Numbered from the stretch's first letter, positions 40,501 through 48,752 are shown. The stretch is 64,000 nt of DNA from Clostridiales bacterium VE202-21 (GCA_000509105.1 BAIF02000099.1:1-64000), one strand, 5' to 3'. Notes: a model not told the origin generated them from the sequence alone. Made by a program: numbers and translations.

Positions 40501-41445
40501 GGAAGAATGAAAATCTATCTGCCAAAACTGATGGATGAACTGGCAGCGATCATAGAGCCCCAGGCGAAGGCGGCAGGAATCCAGTTTCATATGCAGGCTG
40601 AGGGCATAAGAAACTTCGGGTTTTATGGCGATATGCTGCGCCTGAATCAGATCTTTATTAATATTCTGAGTAATGCGATTAAATTTACTCCGGAAGGCGG
40701 TTCGGTTGTATTTCTGGCGGAAGAACTGTCTTCTGTACGTGGGGATGGTTATGTCCGGTACTGCTTTACAATTGGAGATACAGGCGTGGGGATGAAGAAG
40801 GAGTTTTTGGAACATATTTTTGAGCCGTTTTCCCGCAGCAGCAATACTTCATGTGTCGAAGGAACCGGGCTGGGGCTGAGTATCACAAGGGGGCTGGTGG
40901 ATCTGATGGGCGGAGTCATAACCGTGGAGAGCAAAGAGCACCAGGGAACTGTATTTCAGGTCACTCTGGAATGTGAAAAGGCGGGGGAACCGGACAGAGC
41001 AGCTGTGAATCCTGACGATGGGGGAGAAAGAAAAGAACATACTGCTTTCCTTGCAGGCCGCCGTTTTTTGATAGCCGAAGATAATGCAATCAATGCGGAG
41101 ATCCTCCGTGAGCTCCTGGAAATGTATGGGGCCAGTTCCCTTGTAAAAACGGATGGGCTGCAGACGGTAAAAGAATTTGCGGACAACAGGCCGGGTGCCT
41201 ATGATGCAATTCTCATGGATATACAGATGCCGGAGATGAACGGATATGAGGCAACCCGCGCAATCAGGCGGATGAACAGGCAGGATGCGGCGGATATACC
41301 GATTATCGCTATGACTGCCAATGCGTTTGCCGAGGATATCCAGGCCTCAATGGATGCCGGAATGACGGCGCATGTTGCAAAACCAATTGATGTAAGCGTG
41401 CTGCAGTCAACGCTTTGCAGAGTATTGGGAATCGAATACAAATAA
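37558..41445 (+). CDS. Multi-PAS hybrid histidine kinase with receiver
   Basis: The 1295-residue cytosolic protein carries at least three clear PAS modules in the first 500 residues (repeated LINSIPGGIASY- and GFAELTGMSQEEISELY-like blocks), further PAS-like regions to about 890, HisKA with SAMSHDIRTPMNAIMG (His near 920), HATPase_c (FINILSNAIKF, DTGVGM, GTGLGLSIT) and one receiver (IAEDNAINAE, D in LMDIQMPEMNG near 1220). It is translationally coupled to the Hpt gene. The repeated openings IINAIPGG, LINSIPGG and VKNLPGG suggest internal PAS duplication. Signal is unknown. Confidence 0.92.
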   Translation: MTSDTPLALRLVDIINAIPGGVAIYKVSDRFETVYFSDGVPELSGYTVDEYYELSKGDAAELIYREDTGMVVQKAEQVIRTHETAEFEFRKQHRDGHIVWVRVQVKWSGEEDGCPLLLCVFHNISELKEAQLEMQHLINSIPGGIASYRVENHRFIPTFFSDGVMALSGHTRAEYEALIGDNALNIVYGQDRERVMEAAEAALSSGEVLDVSYRMRHKDGGLVWIHLNGRRMGPLSENTRFYAVFTGMSLETRLFQSIANEMADSIYIIAKESYDLLYVNEPEQDGLTNRDCVGRKCYEAIYGNHAPCDFCGLTKYEADGREHEMKISGQNRFFSTRFRETDWNGIPAYVKYVRDITEEVRTRREKERLEQYFQTVVKNLPGGIAVVKLCEDGSMVPEFVSEGFAELTGMSQEEISELYSADAMAGVNAQDLERVNARLTEFIESGASQCELVYRLKRGDGSYVWVKNNLSLIEMESGERKFYAVYHDISGEIAEKEQLRQQYKEMIMQHYRTPDPNALIIGHCNITQNQILEIIDHTDSDLLKTFSAEREKFFAGISSLVTDEKERQIFLETFLNEPTLRAFGRNDTEQTLHCFIKLPKEEKGRHVKFKVNLVETPDTGDVTGILTVTDITDETVTNRILHQLSVTSYDFVIDLDLINDTYKLLAYNKNSDRLPDTFGSHSKRIRFMAEEVVVPKDREQYWGSLEAGELMKRLSEKGSYTFAFSIADEQGDIRTKNMTVSAIDLRIGRACLVRSDITESLREQQGLLNMIAYTFELACFINMNSTSLTMYTRETVLKNLAPYYLEKYEDAVKEFALHFGTAEDREEISRQFCVETMLERLGEKPEGYDFVFPYEEGEEVLYKQINVLWGDENHRTICMVRADVTDMLAAERQTKRTLEKALVLAEEANQAKSEFLSAMSHDIRTPMNAIMGMTTLACAHIDDRDKVSDCLKKISISSRHLLSLINDVLDMSKIERSQIALGRMKIYLPKLMDELAAIIEPQAKAAGIQFHMQAEGIRNFGFYGDMLRLNQIFINILSNAIKFTPEGGSVVFLAEELSSVRGDGYVRYCFTIGDTGVGMKKEFLEHIFEPFSRSSNTSCVEGTGLGLSITRGLVDLMGGVITVESKEHQGTVFQVTLECEKAGEPDRAAVNPDDGGERKEHTAFLAGRRFLIAEDNAINAEILRELLEMYGASSLVKTDGLQTVKEFADNRPGAYDAILMDIQMPEMNGYEATRAIRRMNRQDAADIPIIAMTANAFAEDIQASMDAGMTAHVAKPIDVSVLQSTLCRVLGIEYK

Positions 41446-41476
41446 GACAGTCGTGGGATGCCCTTTGGGCATAAAT

Positions 41477-41517
41477 AAAAAATCACCCTCATATGTTATT
41501 ACATAGGGGGTGATTTT
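41477..41517 (+). promoter_or_regulatory. Hairpin covering the ribosome site of the LysM-GH18 gene
   Basis: Bases 41479-41490 pair with 41506-41517 (AAAATCACCC with GGGTGATTTT plus a G-T and a G-C pair), and TATG/CATA extends the stem inside. The right arm contains the GGGGG ribosome site and ends one base before the GTG start. It may work as a terminator for the kinase operon and as a translational lock on the next gene. Confidence 0.55.
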
Positions 41518-42633
41518 GTGATTTATGTTGTGAAACAGGGAGACACATTGCTTTCCATTTCAGCACAGACGGGTGTGCCCGTCTGGAAAATGGTATATGA
41601 CAATCAGCTGGCGAGCCAGGATCAGCTGGTGATCGGGCAGGCACTCCTTATCCTGCAGCCGGAAGAGTCTGCGAGTATGCGTGGAGATATGTTAGTCACG
41701 GGATATGCATATCCATTTGTGGAGCCGTATATTTTGGAACAGGCGTTCCCGGCCCTGAATGAATTATTGGTCTTTTCATATGGTTTTACATTTGAGGGAG
41801 AACTTGTGCCGCCTCCGCAGGACGATCTCTGGATGATTGAGGCAGCCTGGGAGGCCGGTATTGAACCGCTGCTGGTACTGACACCGTTCTCAGGAGGGGC
41901 TTTTAATAACCAGCTGGTGAAAGTGCTGGTGGAAAATGAAGTGATCCAGCAGAGGGTAATCGACAACCTGCTGTCCACCGTACAGGACAGGGGGTATTCA
42001 GGAGTGGATATTGATTTTGAGTATATCCTTCCGGAAAATAGGATTGCATATGCGGAGTTTGTTGGCAGAGTGCGGGAAGTTATGAATGCACAGGGATATA
42101 AGACATCTGTTGCGCTGGCACCCAAGACTTCCACCGGTCAGCCGGGCCTTTTATATGAGGGAATGGACTATGCACTTCTGGGCGCGAATGCGGACAATGT
42201 TTTTCTAATGACATATGAGTGGGGCTATACATACGGACCGCCTATGGCTGTGGCGCCTTTGAATAAGGTGCGCCAGGTGGTGGAGTATGCACTGACACAG
42301 ATACCAAAGGAAAAGATACTGATGGGGATTCCCAACTATGCCTATGACTGGGCGCTGCCCTATGAAAGAGGGATCACCAAGGCAAGGCTGATCGGCAATG
42401 TGGAGGCTGTGCACATTGCAGCAGAAAACGGGGTATCGATACAATACGATGATCTTGCACAAAGCCCTCACTTTAACTATACAAGGAACGGGATTGCACA
42501 TGAAGTCTGGTTTGAGGATGTGAGGAGCATAGAGGCAAAGCTGAATCTGGCGAGAGAATATGAACTGCTGGGGGTGGGGTACTGGAATCTGATGCGGCCG
42601 TTTCGGGCGAATTGGCTGCTGTTGGAAAAATAA
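41518..42633 (+). CDS. LysM-GH18 spore peptidoglycan glycosidase (SleL/YaaH type)
   Basis: The 371-residue protein has one N-terminal LysM domain (YVVKQGDTLLSISAQTGVP, residues 3-47) and a GH18 domain with the catalytic DxDxE motif in GYSGVDIDFEYILPEN and the downstream MTYEWGYTYGPP. This is the architecture of SleL/YaaH, N-acetylglucosaminidases that act on spore cortex. No signal peptide is seen, which is normal for forespore- or mother-cell-assembled proteins. GTG start with GGGGG upstream inside a hairpin. It is the best evidence in the window for sporulation. Confidence 0.92.
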   Translation: MIYVVKQGDTLLSISAQTGVPVWKMVYDNQLASQDQLVIGQALLILQPEESASMRGDMLVTGYAYPFVEPYILEQAFPALNELLVFSYGFTFEGELVPPPQDDLWMIEAAWEAGIEPLLVLTPFSGGAFNNQLVKVLVENEVIQQRVIDNLLSTVQDRGYSGVDIDFEYILPENRIAYAEFVGRVREVMNAQGYKTSVALAPKTSTGQPGLLYEGMDYALLGANADNVFLMTYEWGYTYGPPMAVAPLNKVRQVVEYALTQIPKEKILMGIPNYAYDWALPYERGITKARLIGNVEAVHIAAENGVSIQYDDLAQSPHFNYTRNGIAHEVWFEDVRSIEAKLNLAREYELLGVGYWNLMRPFRANWLLLEK

Positions 42634-42652
42634 GGAATAATCAGCACGAATA

Positions 42653-42697
42653 AATAAGCCAACCCTGTTTTCTGACCGGAGCGGGCTGGCTTATTCT
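42653..42697. terminator. Bidirectional terminator between convergent genes
   Basis: AATAAGCCAACCC and GGGCTGGCTTATT form a 12-13 bp stem around a 16-nt loop with T-rich flanks. It separates the GH18 gene from the converging activase gene. Confidence 0.75.
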
Positions 42698-42793
42698 TAC
42701 TTTATAGGCTAACAAGGAAAATTCGTATACTGTCCATTACATCTCATATCCTTTCCCTGCTAAACCCTGCAGATAAAACAGTGGCAGAGAAGT

Positions 42794-43753
42794 TTAGAAG
42801 GGAGTATCACTGCCGACATAACAGGTTAATCCTGCCGTCTGAAACTGTACTTGAATACGATGCAGAATATCTTCAGAGCAGCCAGTCATATCGCGGCAGT
42901 CATATATACGGCCAAGCTGCTCATATTTGGAGGCCCCCAAACGGTGGAATGGTAAAATATTAACCTCTTTCGTTCCGATCTCTTTTATATAAGCAATCGT
43001 TTTTACAATATTAACTTCATCAGAATTATAACCATCAATGATAGGTATCCGTACGATATGGCGAAGTTTACCCTTGTGGCCAAGCTCGGCAATTTTTGCT
43101 ATGTTTTCAAGAATCAACTCGTTGCCAACCCCAGTAGCATCCTTGTGCCTTTCGGTATCCATATGTTTTATGTCGGTAAATGCCCAGTCTACATTTTCAT
43201 AAATCTGCTCAAGATGGGGCCAAGGCGCAAAGCTGCAGGATTCAGTTGCGGTATTGATATAACGCTCATGGCAGCGGCGCAAAAGCTCAGCAGCAAACTT
43301 ATACTGCACGGCAACCTCGCCGCCTCCTAAAGTCACGCCGCCTCCCGGTCCCCAAAAACGGCTTTCCCGTTCTATTCTGTGCATAATCTCATCAATCGTG
43401 TATACTTTACCGGCCGTTTTTAGCGCTTCATGATAACAATTTTCAGAACATTCAATTGTATCACAGCTGTCACATTTATTACGGTCAAATGAGACATGCT
43501 CCCCCTTTTGCTTTGGCAGGGAAATCGCATTATGCGGGCAGATATTCCTGCCTACACAACCGTAGCAGTTAACGCAATTACTAACACGATACATTAGCTG
43601 AGGCTGCAGCTGCTGGCTCTCAGGATTACAGCACCAGTAACATTTTAACGGACAGCCTTTAAAAAATATTAATGTCCGGCCTCCAGGACCATCATGCACC
43701 GAGAAACCCTGGATATCAAAAATGACAGCCTCGTTATTTGAATTGAGTTTCAT
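42794..43753 (-). CDS. Glycyl-radical enzyme activating enzyme (HpdA-like radical SAM)
   Basis: A 319-residue radical SAM protein that should install the glycyl radical on the large decarboxylase subunit. It has GRTLIFFKGCPLKCYWCCNPE with the CxxxCxxC SAM cluster, two further ferredoxin-type clusters (CVNCYGCVGRNICPHNAI; CDSCDTIECSENCYHEAL), the GGGVTLGGGEV block and DIKHMD. The two extra clusters and the length match HpdA, the 4-hydroxyphenylacetate decarboxylase activase, better than PflA. AAGGAA lies 11 bases before the ATG. It is 44 bases downstream of the PucR gene and likely co-transcribed with it. Confidence 0.9.
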   Translation of the reverse strand: MKLNSNNEAVIFDIQGFSVHDGPGGRTLIFFKGCPLKCYWCCNPESQQLQPQLMYRVSNCVNCYGCVGRNICPHNAISLPKQKGEHVSFDRNKCDSCDTIECSENCYHEALKTAGKVYTIDEIMHRIERESRFWGPGGGVTLGGGEVAVQYKFAAELLRRCHERYINTATESCSFAPWPHLEQIYENVDWAFTDIKHMDTERHKDATGVGNELILENIAKIAELGHKGKLRHIVRIPIIDGYNSDEVNIVKTIAYIKEIGTKEVNILPFHRLGASKYEQLGRIYDCRDMTGCSEDILHRIQVQFQTAGLTCYVGSDTPF

Positions 43754-43797
43754 TTTCTAAACGATTCCTTCCCGAACGGAGACCATGCAGAACAATA

Positions 43798-45471
43798 TCA
43801 CTTTAGATAACGATCAATGCTTAAGGCTAACCAAATGCTGCACCGACCGTCTTGGGTGGAAAGATCTACTGACAACCGTTCTTGTATTTGTTTAATGCGG
43901 TATTTTACTGTGTTAACGTGCAGATAAAGTGCACGGCTTGTTTCTATATAACTACAATTTTTATCCAGATATGTACTAAGTGTACTTACCAACTCTTCCG
44001 CATCTTTGTCATTATATAATTTGCCAAGCACCGTTTGGCTATAACGCAGTGCAGCCTCATCTTTACGCAGGATAGAATTCAGCAGAGCATAATGCCCAAG
44101 TTCATCGTAACACATCACGTTTTCTTTCAGACCAAACCTGCGGATACAACGCACAACATCAAGCGCTTCCAAACAGCTTTCACGGTAAGAGTGGATTCCC
44201 TTGCCTATGCATCCAATCCCCATCACAACATCCATTTTCATTCTTCCGCCAGTTAATGATTCCCAAATTGACATACCAATTTGTTTCATGTCCCGAATCC
44301 CCTTAGATCCAGTATCAACAAATACTACAAGGAATCCGTAATAGCCGCCCAGAATAACCTTGAAATTCTTCTGCGCAATGAAACTCTGTATGCTGTGAAT
44401 TGCATACTCTGTGAAATAATGATATTTAGACCAGTTTTTACTGTTTAGCTGCTCCTTCTGTGCTTTGCTGATCGGACTTATGACGATTGCTGACATATTC
44501 TTCTGTTCATCGAAGCCCATCATTTGAGCAAAATAGCTGACAACTTCTTTTTGATAATTTTCCGCCAAAAGAGCCTGTAAAAATACTTCTCCGGTATGCC
44601 ATGCAGTACTGTCAATATAGCTTTGATGATGATAAATTGTCAAAGCCAGAATATCAAGGCACCGCTCGACAAGCTGACGGTTCTCGGATGTTATTGCCCC
44701 CTCATATTCACAAATGCTGAAATAACCTATGACATTTTCTTTGAATATTATTGGCCATGTTTCCTGCCAAATCGTTCTATTATCCATGACCACTTGAGTG
44801 CGGATGGATGACTCGCCAACAATATGATCTACTATCACCTGCAGATTTTCTTCCCGTCGGCGGGCAAGCAAGGCTTCGGCAGCTCCTGCTGATTGATTGT
44901 CGCAACACGTCACATAACGCCACTCATGATCCTCGATTAAAACCGGATTGTTCAAATAACCTGCAAATATTCGTGATATATCAACGATGGATGCCCCATT
45001 AACCACGGCATCATGTAGATTAGAAAGAGCTGTTAAACTGCGATTCTTACCTTGCTCTTCCGCCTCCATAACAACTCTTAAAACGCATTGCGTTACATCA
45101 TTCTGCGTATCTCCCGGGGGCAGTTCAATGATGGGAAAATCATTTTCATTGCCTAACTGCAGCAGAGGCGCCGGAATTTCTTTTAAATACCGCTTCGTTT
45201 TAATAGCAAGGCAGCTGGCGCCGTGATCTATTAAATTTTTTGTCCATTCGCACAAGGCCTCAACGGATAATTGATTCTCACTGTGTTCATCCATAAAAGA
45301 TGCAACACTATGTACAAAATCTCCGCCCTTTAAATAAAAGGCGATATCGAGAATTTCTGCCACTGTCACCGCCTTCACTTCACGGTCTAAGCCTGCCTCT
45401 CCGGCTAATACAAGGGCTCCTTGCAACTCTGGTTCTTCTAAGACTAATTTTACAGTTACTTTTGGTGGCAT
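43798..45471 (-). CDS. PucR-family transcriptional regulator
   Basis: The protein of about 557 residues has an N-terminal PucR sensor domain (VKLVLEEPELQGALVLAGEAGLDREVKAVTVAEILD), a middle GAF/GGDEF-like CdaR region, and a C-terminal HTH_30 (TYLDKNCSYIETSRALYLHVNTVKYRIKQIQERL). Such proteins are usually activators responding to small catabolic substrates. The ATG at 45471 has AGAGGAAG upstream; the upstream extension to 45774 is not protein-like. It lies between the hpdC-like and hpdA-like genes, so it probably controls this locus. A possible TATAAT -10 is at 45587-45592 on the minus strand. Confidence 0.9.
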   Translation of the reverse strand: MPPKVTVKLVLEEPELQGALVLAGEAGLDREVKAVTVAEILDIAFYLKGGDFVHSVASFMDEHSENQLSVEALCEWTKNLIDHGASCLAIKTKRYLKEIPAPLLQLGNENDFPIIELPPGDTQNDVTQCVLRVVMEAEEQGKNRSLTALSNLHDAVVNGASIVDISRIFAGYLNNPVLIEDHEWRYVTCCDNQSAGAAEALLARRREENLQVIVDHIVGESSIRTQVVMDNRTIWQETWPIIFKENVIGYFSICEYEGAITSENRQLVERCLDILALTIYHHQSYIDSTAWHTGEVFLQALLAENYQKEVVSYFAQMMGFDEQKNMSAIVISPISKAQKEQLNSKNWSKYHYFTEYAIHSIQSFIAQKNFKVILGGYYGFLVVFVDTGSKGIRDMKQIGMSIWESLTGGRMKMDVVMGIGCIGKGIHSYRESCLEALDVVRCIRRFGLKENVMCYDELGHYALLNSILRKDEAALRYSQTVLGKLYNDKDAEELVSTLSTYLDKNCSYIETSRALYLHVNTVKYRIKQIQERLSVDLSTQDGRCSIWLALSIDRYLK

Positions 45472-45727
45472 AATACTTCCTCTTTCTGATATAATAATGT
45501 ACTCAAAATAAACCGACAATCCAGTACACGGTCTCATGGACTGCCTGTTGATTATTTTTGTTACAACGTACCGATATATATAAGATATTATATCATTATT
45601 TAAAGAAAACGGAAGTAAGAAAAAATAAATGCCTTTATTAACTTGATTTTTTTCTTCTTGGAAAAGTACCCCATGAAAATCGTTTTTGGCAAGAGGGCCT
45701 GCTGCTGCGTAACTGATGTTTCCGTAC

Positions 45728-45752
45728 GGACTGTGCAGGGAATGCACAGTCC
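45728..45752 (-). repeat. Perfect 10-bp inverted repeat in the hpdC-pucR gap
   Basis: GGACTGTGCA (45728-45737) and TGCACAGTCC (45743-45752) flank a 5-nt loop, extended by GTAC on both sides with small bulges. There is no T tract, so it is a weak terminator candidate, a processing site or an operator. Confidence 0.45.
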
Positions 45753-45782
45753 TGTACCGAACAGTTAGAAACATATACTTTG

Positions 45783-45830
45783 TTCTGCAGCTTTGCTGCA
45801 GATCCGCCCGTCAGGGCATGAATTACGGGG
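45783..45830 (-). repeat. 48-bp dispersed repeat, copy A
   Basis: On the minus strand this 48-bp segment matches 51500-51547 (plus strand) at 41 of 48 positions. Both contain a CTGCNGC...GCNGCAG hairpin in which one base pair changes A-T to T-A between copies, keeping the stem. It lies 18 bases after the hpdC-like stop codon, on the same strand. Confidence 0.6.
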
Positions 45831-45848
45831 TGCCCTTTGGGTATACCA

Positions 45849-46097
45849 TTATTCTGCAGGAGTAAAATCCTCGCAGCCGCCGAGATCCGGGTAAACCATA
45901 TCGCCGTCGCATGTGCCGAGATTGGGATCTTTCTCAGATACGATATATTTGCTGCAATATTTGCACTTATTAGCACGTAAAAATTTTTTACAAACAGGAG
46001 CGTCGATAGAAACTGTTTCCTTGCTGATTATGCATACACCGTTAAACACATCGCGGGCAGACAGATTGGCGCAATCCTTACATTTATCACACATCAT
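45849..46097 (-). CDS. Glycyl-radical decarboxylase small subunit (HpdC-like iron-sulfur protein)
   Basis: An 82-residue protein with nine cysteines in two groups: C6-x2-C9-x12-C22-x13-C36 and C45-x2-C48-x14-C63-x11-C75, plus C3. This matches the two [4Fe-4S] modules of HpdC, the small subunit required by 4-hydroxyphenylacetate decarboxylase. In HpdC, as I recall, the first ligand of one cluster is a histidine; here that position appears to be cysteine. The start is ATG 46097 (or 46094) because AAGGAGG lies 5-8 bases upstream; the longer ATG at 46136 falls inside the large-subunit gene. It begins 11 bases after the large subunit. Confidence 0.88.
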   Translation of the reverse strand: MMCDKCKDCANLSARDVFNGVCIISKETVSIDAPVCKKFLRANKCKYCSKYIVSEKDPNLGTCDGDMVYPDLGGCEDFTPAE

Positions 46098-46107
46098 ATT
46101 ATCCTCC

Positions 46108-48752
46108 TTAAACTTCTTCATATTCTGTACGGGCAATCAGTTCATCCTGAATAGGTTTGGAAACTTCGCACCAATACTGCGTGAACCCTGCCACACGGAC
46201 AAGCAGATCACGATAATTATTTGGATTGTCCTGCGCATCTTTAAGCATACGGGAATCAACAACATTGAACTGGATATGGAAGCCGCCGTTATCCATAAAG
46301 GAACGAATCATATCGAGCATCTTAGCGGAACCCATATTGCCCTTAATTGATGCAGGATGCAGCTTCATGTTCAGCTGAGTATTCTTGAAATTTGTATGGT
46401 CGATTACAGTTGCAGAACTAAGTACAGCGTAAGGTCCATTCTGGTCGGTGCCGGGGTAAGGTGACTGGCCGCCGTCTGCCAGAGTAACGCCTGCGAGCCG
46501 GCCGTCTGCAGAAGCGATATCAGCCTGGCCAAGCGGTCCGTGGGTACCTACAGACAGCATGGATGCACACCACTTGTTTCCGAATACATCGGTAATCTCT
46601 TCCACGGATTCCAGGAAGCAGTCCGCTACCTGGACATAGATATCGTCAACGTAAGCGTCATCATTACCGAATTTAGGTGCGCGCATACACAAAGCGTGTA
46701 TTCTTTCCCAGTCAGGGTTAGAAACATCCTTAGTCTGCTCCATCATGGAGAAGTTGCCCGTATCCAGTGCACTGATAAATCCGAAGTTGTTAAGTAAGAC
46801 ATCCTTAAGCTCATCAAGTGTAAATGCACGGTCGTCAAACACATTCTTCTTTATAGAGGCAAGAGAGTTTGCTGTGTTAACCTGACCGGTAATCCATGTT
46901 GTGAAGCAGCGGTTGTAACGAGAACCCGCATGGTCAATATCGGCTCCCTTTTCAATGCAGTCAGCAGACAGTGCAGAGAAAAATAACGGCTGGTCAAGCT
47001 CAAACGTTGCAGATACCTTCATATTATAAGTTTCTTCAAAAATCTGGATCACCTTTTTGAAATATGCCTTAAAGGTGTCCATAAGTTCATCAAATGTTTC
47101 GTATTTTTTGCCGGTTGCCGGAAATACACGGACATTTGTTCTGGGATCTACACCATCAAAAAGTACCAGTTCAAGAACCTTTGGAACATTAATGAAATTG
47201 ATTCCTGAAGAACTGTATGAACCTGCGCCAATCTTGTTGTCATATACAGCGCCGGGCTGGATCTCAAGGCAGCCGCCTATACTCCATGCTCTTGCATCTT
47301 CAAGAGTAATCCCTTCACATGAATGGTTCTTCATACAGTATTCAATGCCGACGCGGTTGCTTACCCAGCAGGCATACCACAACCGGTCTTGTTGCATTCA
47401 ATCCCCTTTTGCAGGAAAGTATTGGACAGCCTGCCGTCATAAATAATCGACAGAGTTGGAGAAACAGTAGGGCAATTAATTGCGGCCTGGATGAATAAGT
47501 ATTCCAGTTCGTTTTCGGCGCTGGAGCCATCAGGCTTGACACCGCCGAGACAGATGTTGTTAAATGTGTTACCTGCAAGTATACCAGTGGTACCTGCACA
47601 GGTTGCAATCTCAAGTTCCGTGTATTTAACGCGCATACATTCGAGAACCTCAAGAGTCTGCTCTCTGGTGATTCTGCCGTTATCAATATCCTCTTTCCAG
47701 TAGGGATAGAGAACCTGGCCAAGGCGTCCGGGAGAAAATCCAGAGCCCTGCATTTCGTTGTAAACCTCAAGCTGGCAGGTCCAGTGGAGCTGAAGGGCTT
47801 CCATAAAATCGCGGGGCGGATTCGATGAAATCCACTCAAGGCGCGCTGCCATGGCTTCGAAAACGGCCTTCTGTTCTGCGTCCTTTTCAAGAGAAGCAAG
47901 ACGGGTTGCTTCAGCGGCATACTTGCGAACCCAAATCTGTACGCCTTCGATTGCATAAATTGTAGCCTGCCAGTAAGCAACTTTATCTACTGCAGTACCA
48001 TCGCCCACATTAGCAGCAATCAGCTCTTTACAGCGGTCAATCATACCCTGGAAGCCTTTTTCAAATACGATCTGGTAGTTTGTGACACTGCGTCCGTGAC
48101 GGTTGCCGTACTCCATATCGGCAGCCATAAGGACAGCATTCTTGAAATTGACAAGGGTATCATACTCGGGATGCAGGGTACCCCACTTCCAACATGTATC
48201 CTCGGCAGACTTGTTCTGCCAGTAACGGCAAATTTCTATTAAAGCCGCATGTTCTTCAACGCGCATACCATAACGACGTGCCATAGAGAGAACCTCCGGA
48301 GTGCTTTCAGAAACGACGCCGCCGCCGGTTGCAAGTATCGTAATTTCTTCAAGAGCCTTATTTGAAGCCTTCTTGCTGTCTTTCTTTGCACGCTCTTCAT
48401 CGCTCAGAGGAAACTCGTTTGCTGTCCACGGAGTAATACTGGCGCCACGGACATACTTATTACGGCTCATAACTAATATTTCATCAGGGCGGATTGCTGC
48501 CTCAAGGTGGGAGAATGCACTCTTCATTGCAAGTCCGCGGCGGACCAGCGGATGCTGCCCCTCTTCTTTCATCCAGGTTCTTGTGTACCAGTAAGGGAAC
48601 GTTGTGTCAAGAGAAATCTTTGCATCATAAAATTCCTGCAATAATTTTCTCGCACGGGGACATGCACTCTTTTTTACCTCACGGTCCTCTACTTCCTCAG
48701 GGGGTGTGCCACAGGTGAAACATAAGTACTGGTCATTTGTTGTTGCTTCCAT
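46108..48752 (-). pseudogene. HpdB-like arylacetate decarboxylase, glycyl-radical large subunit (one frameshift)
   Basis: Two ORFs together encode about 880 residues that align end to end with 4-hydroxyphenylacetate decarboxylase (HpdB): FPYWYTRTW near the N-terminus, GGCLEIQPG with the thiyl Cys and catalytic Glu, and the glycyl-radical C-terminus RVAGFTQYWCEVSKPIQDE. The break is a single missing base at about 47365-47368: GCT|TGG reads GCTGG, and restoring it gives GMPAWVSNRVGIEY. Against the C. difficile sequence as I recall it, the carboxylate-binding Ser is kept, but the Phe, His and Glu that sense the ring hydroxyl correspond to Ala, Asn and Trp. The enzyme probably converts a different arylacetate to its methylarene. 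AAGGAGG precedes the ATG. Disruption may be real or a consensus error. Confidence 0.88.

Noticed and set aside
43798-45774. PucR regulator starting at 45774
   Set aside because: The upstream 100 residues are not protein-like and cover an intergenic region with a promoter candidate. The ATG at 45471 matches the family start.
46108-47397. Separate gene starting MQQDRLWYACWVSN
   Set aside because: Its first residues overlap the upstream half out of frame, and there is no ribosome site. It is the C-terminal half of the frameshifted glycyl-radical subunit.
42794-48752. Straight call as 4-hydroxyphenylacetate decarboxylase (p-cresol formation)
   Set aside because: Overall similarity supports the family, but the residues that read the ring hydroxyl appear replaced, so the substrate is left open.
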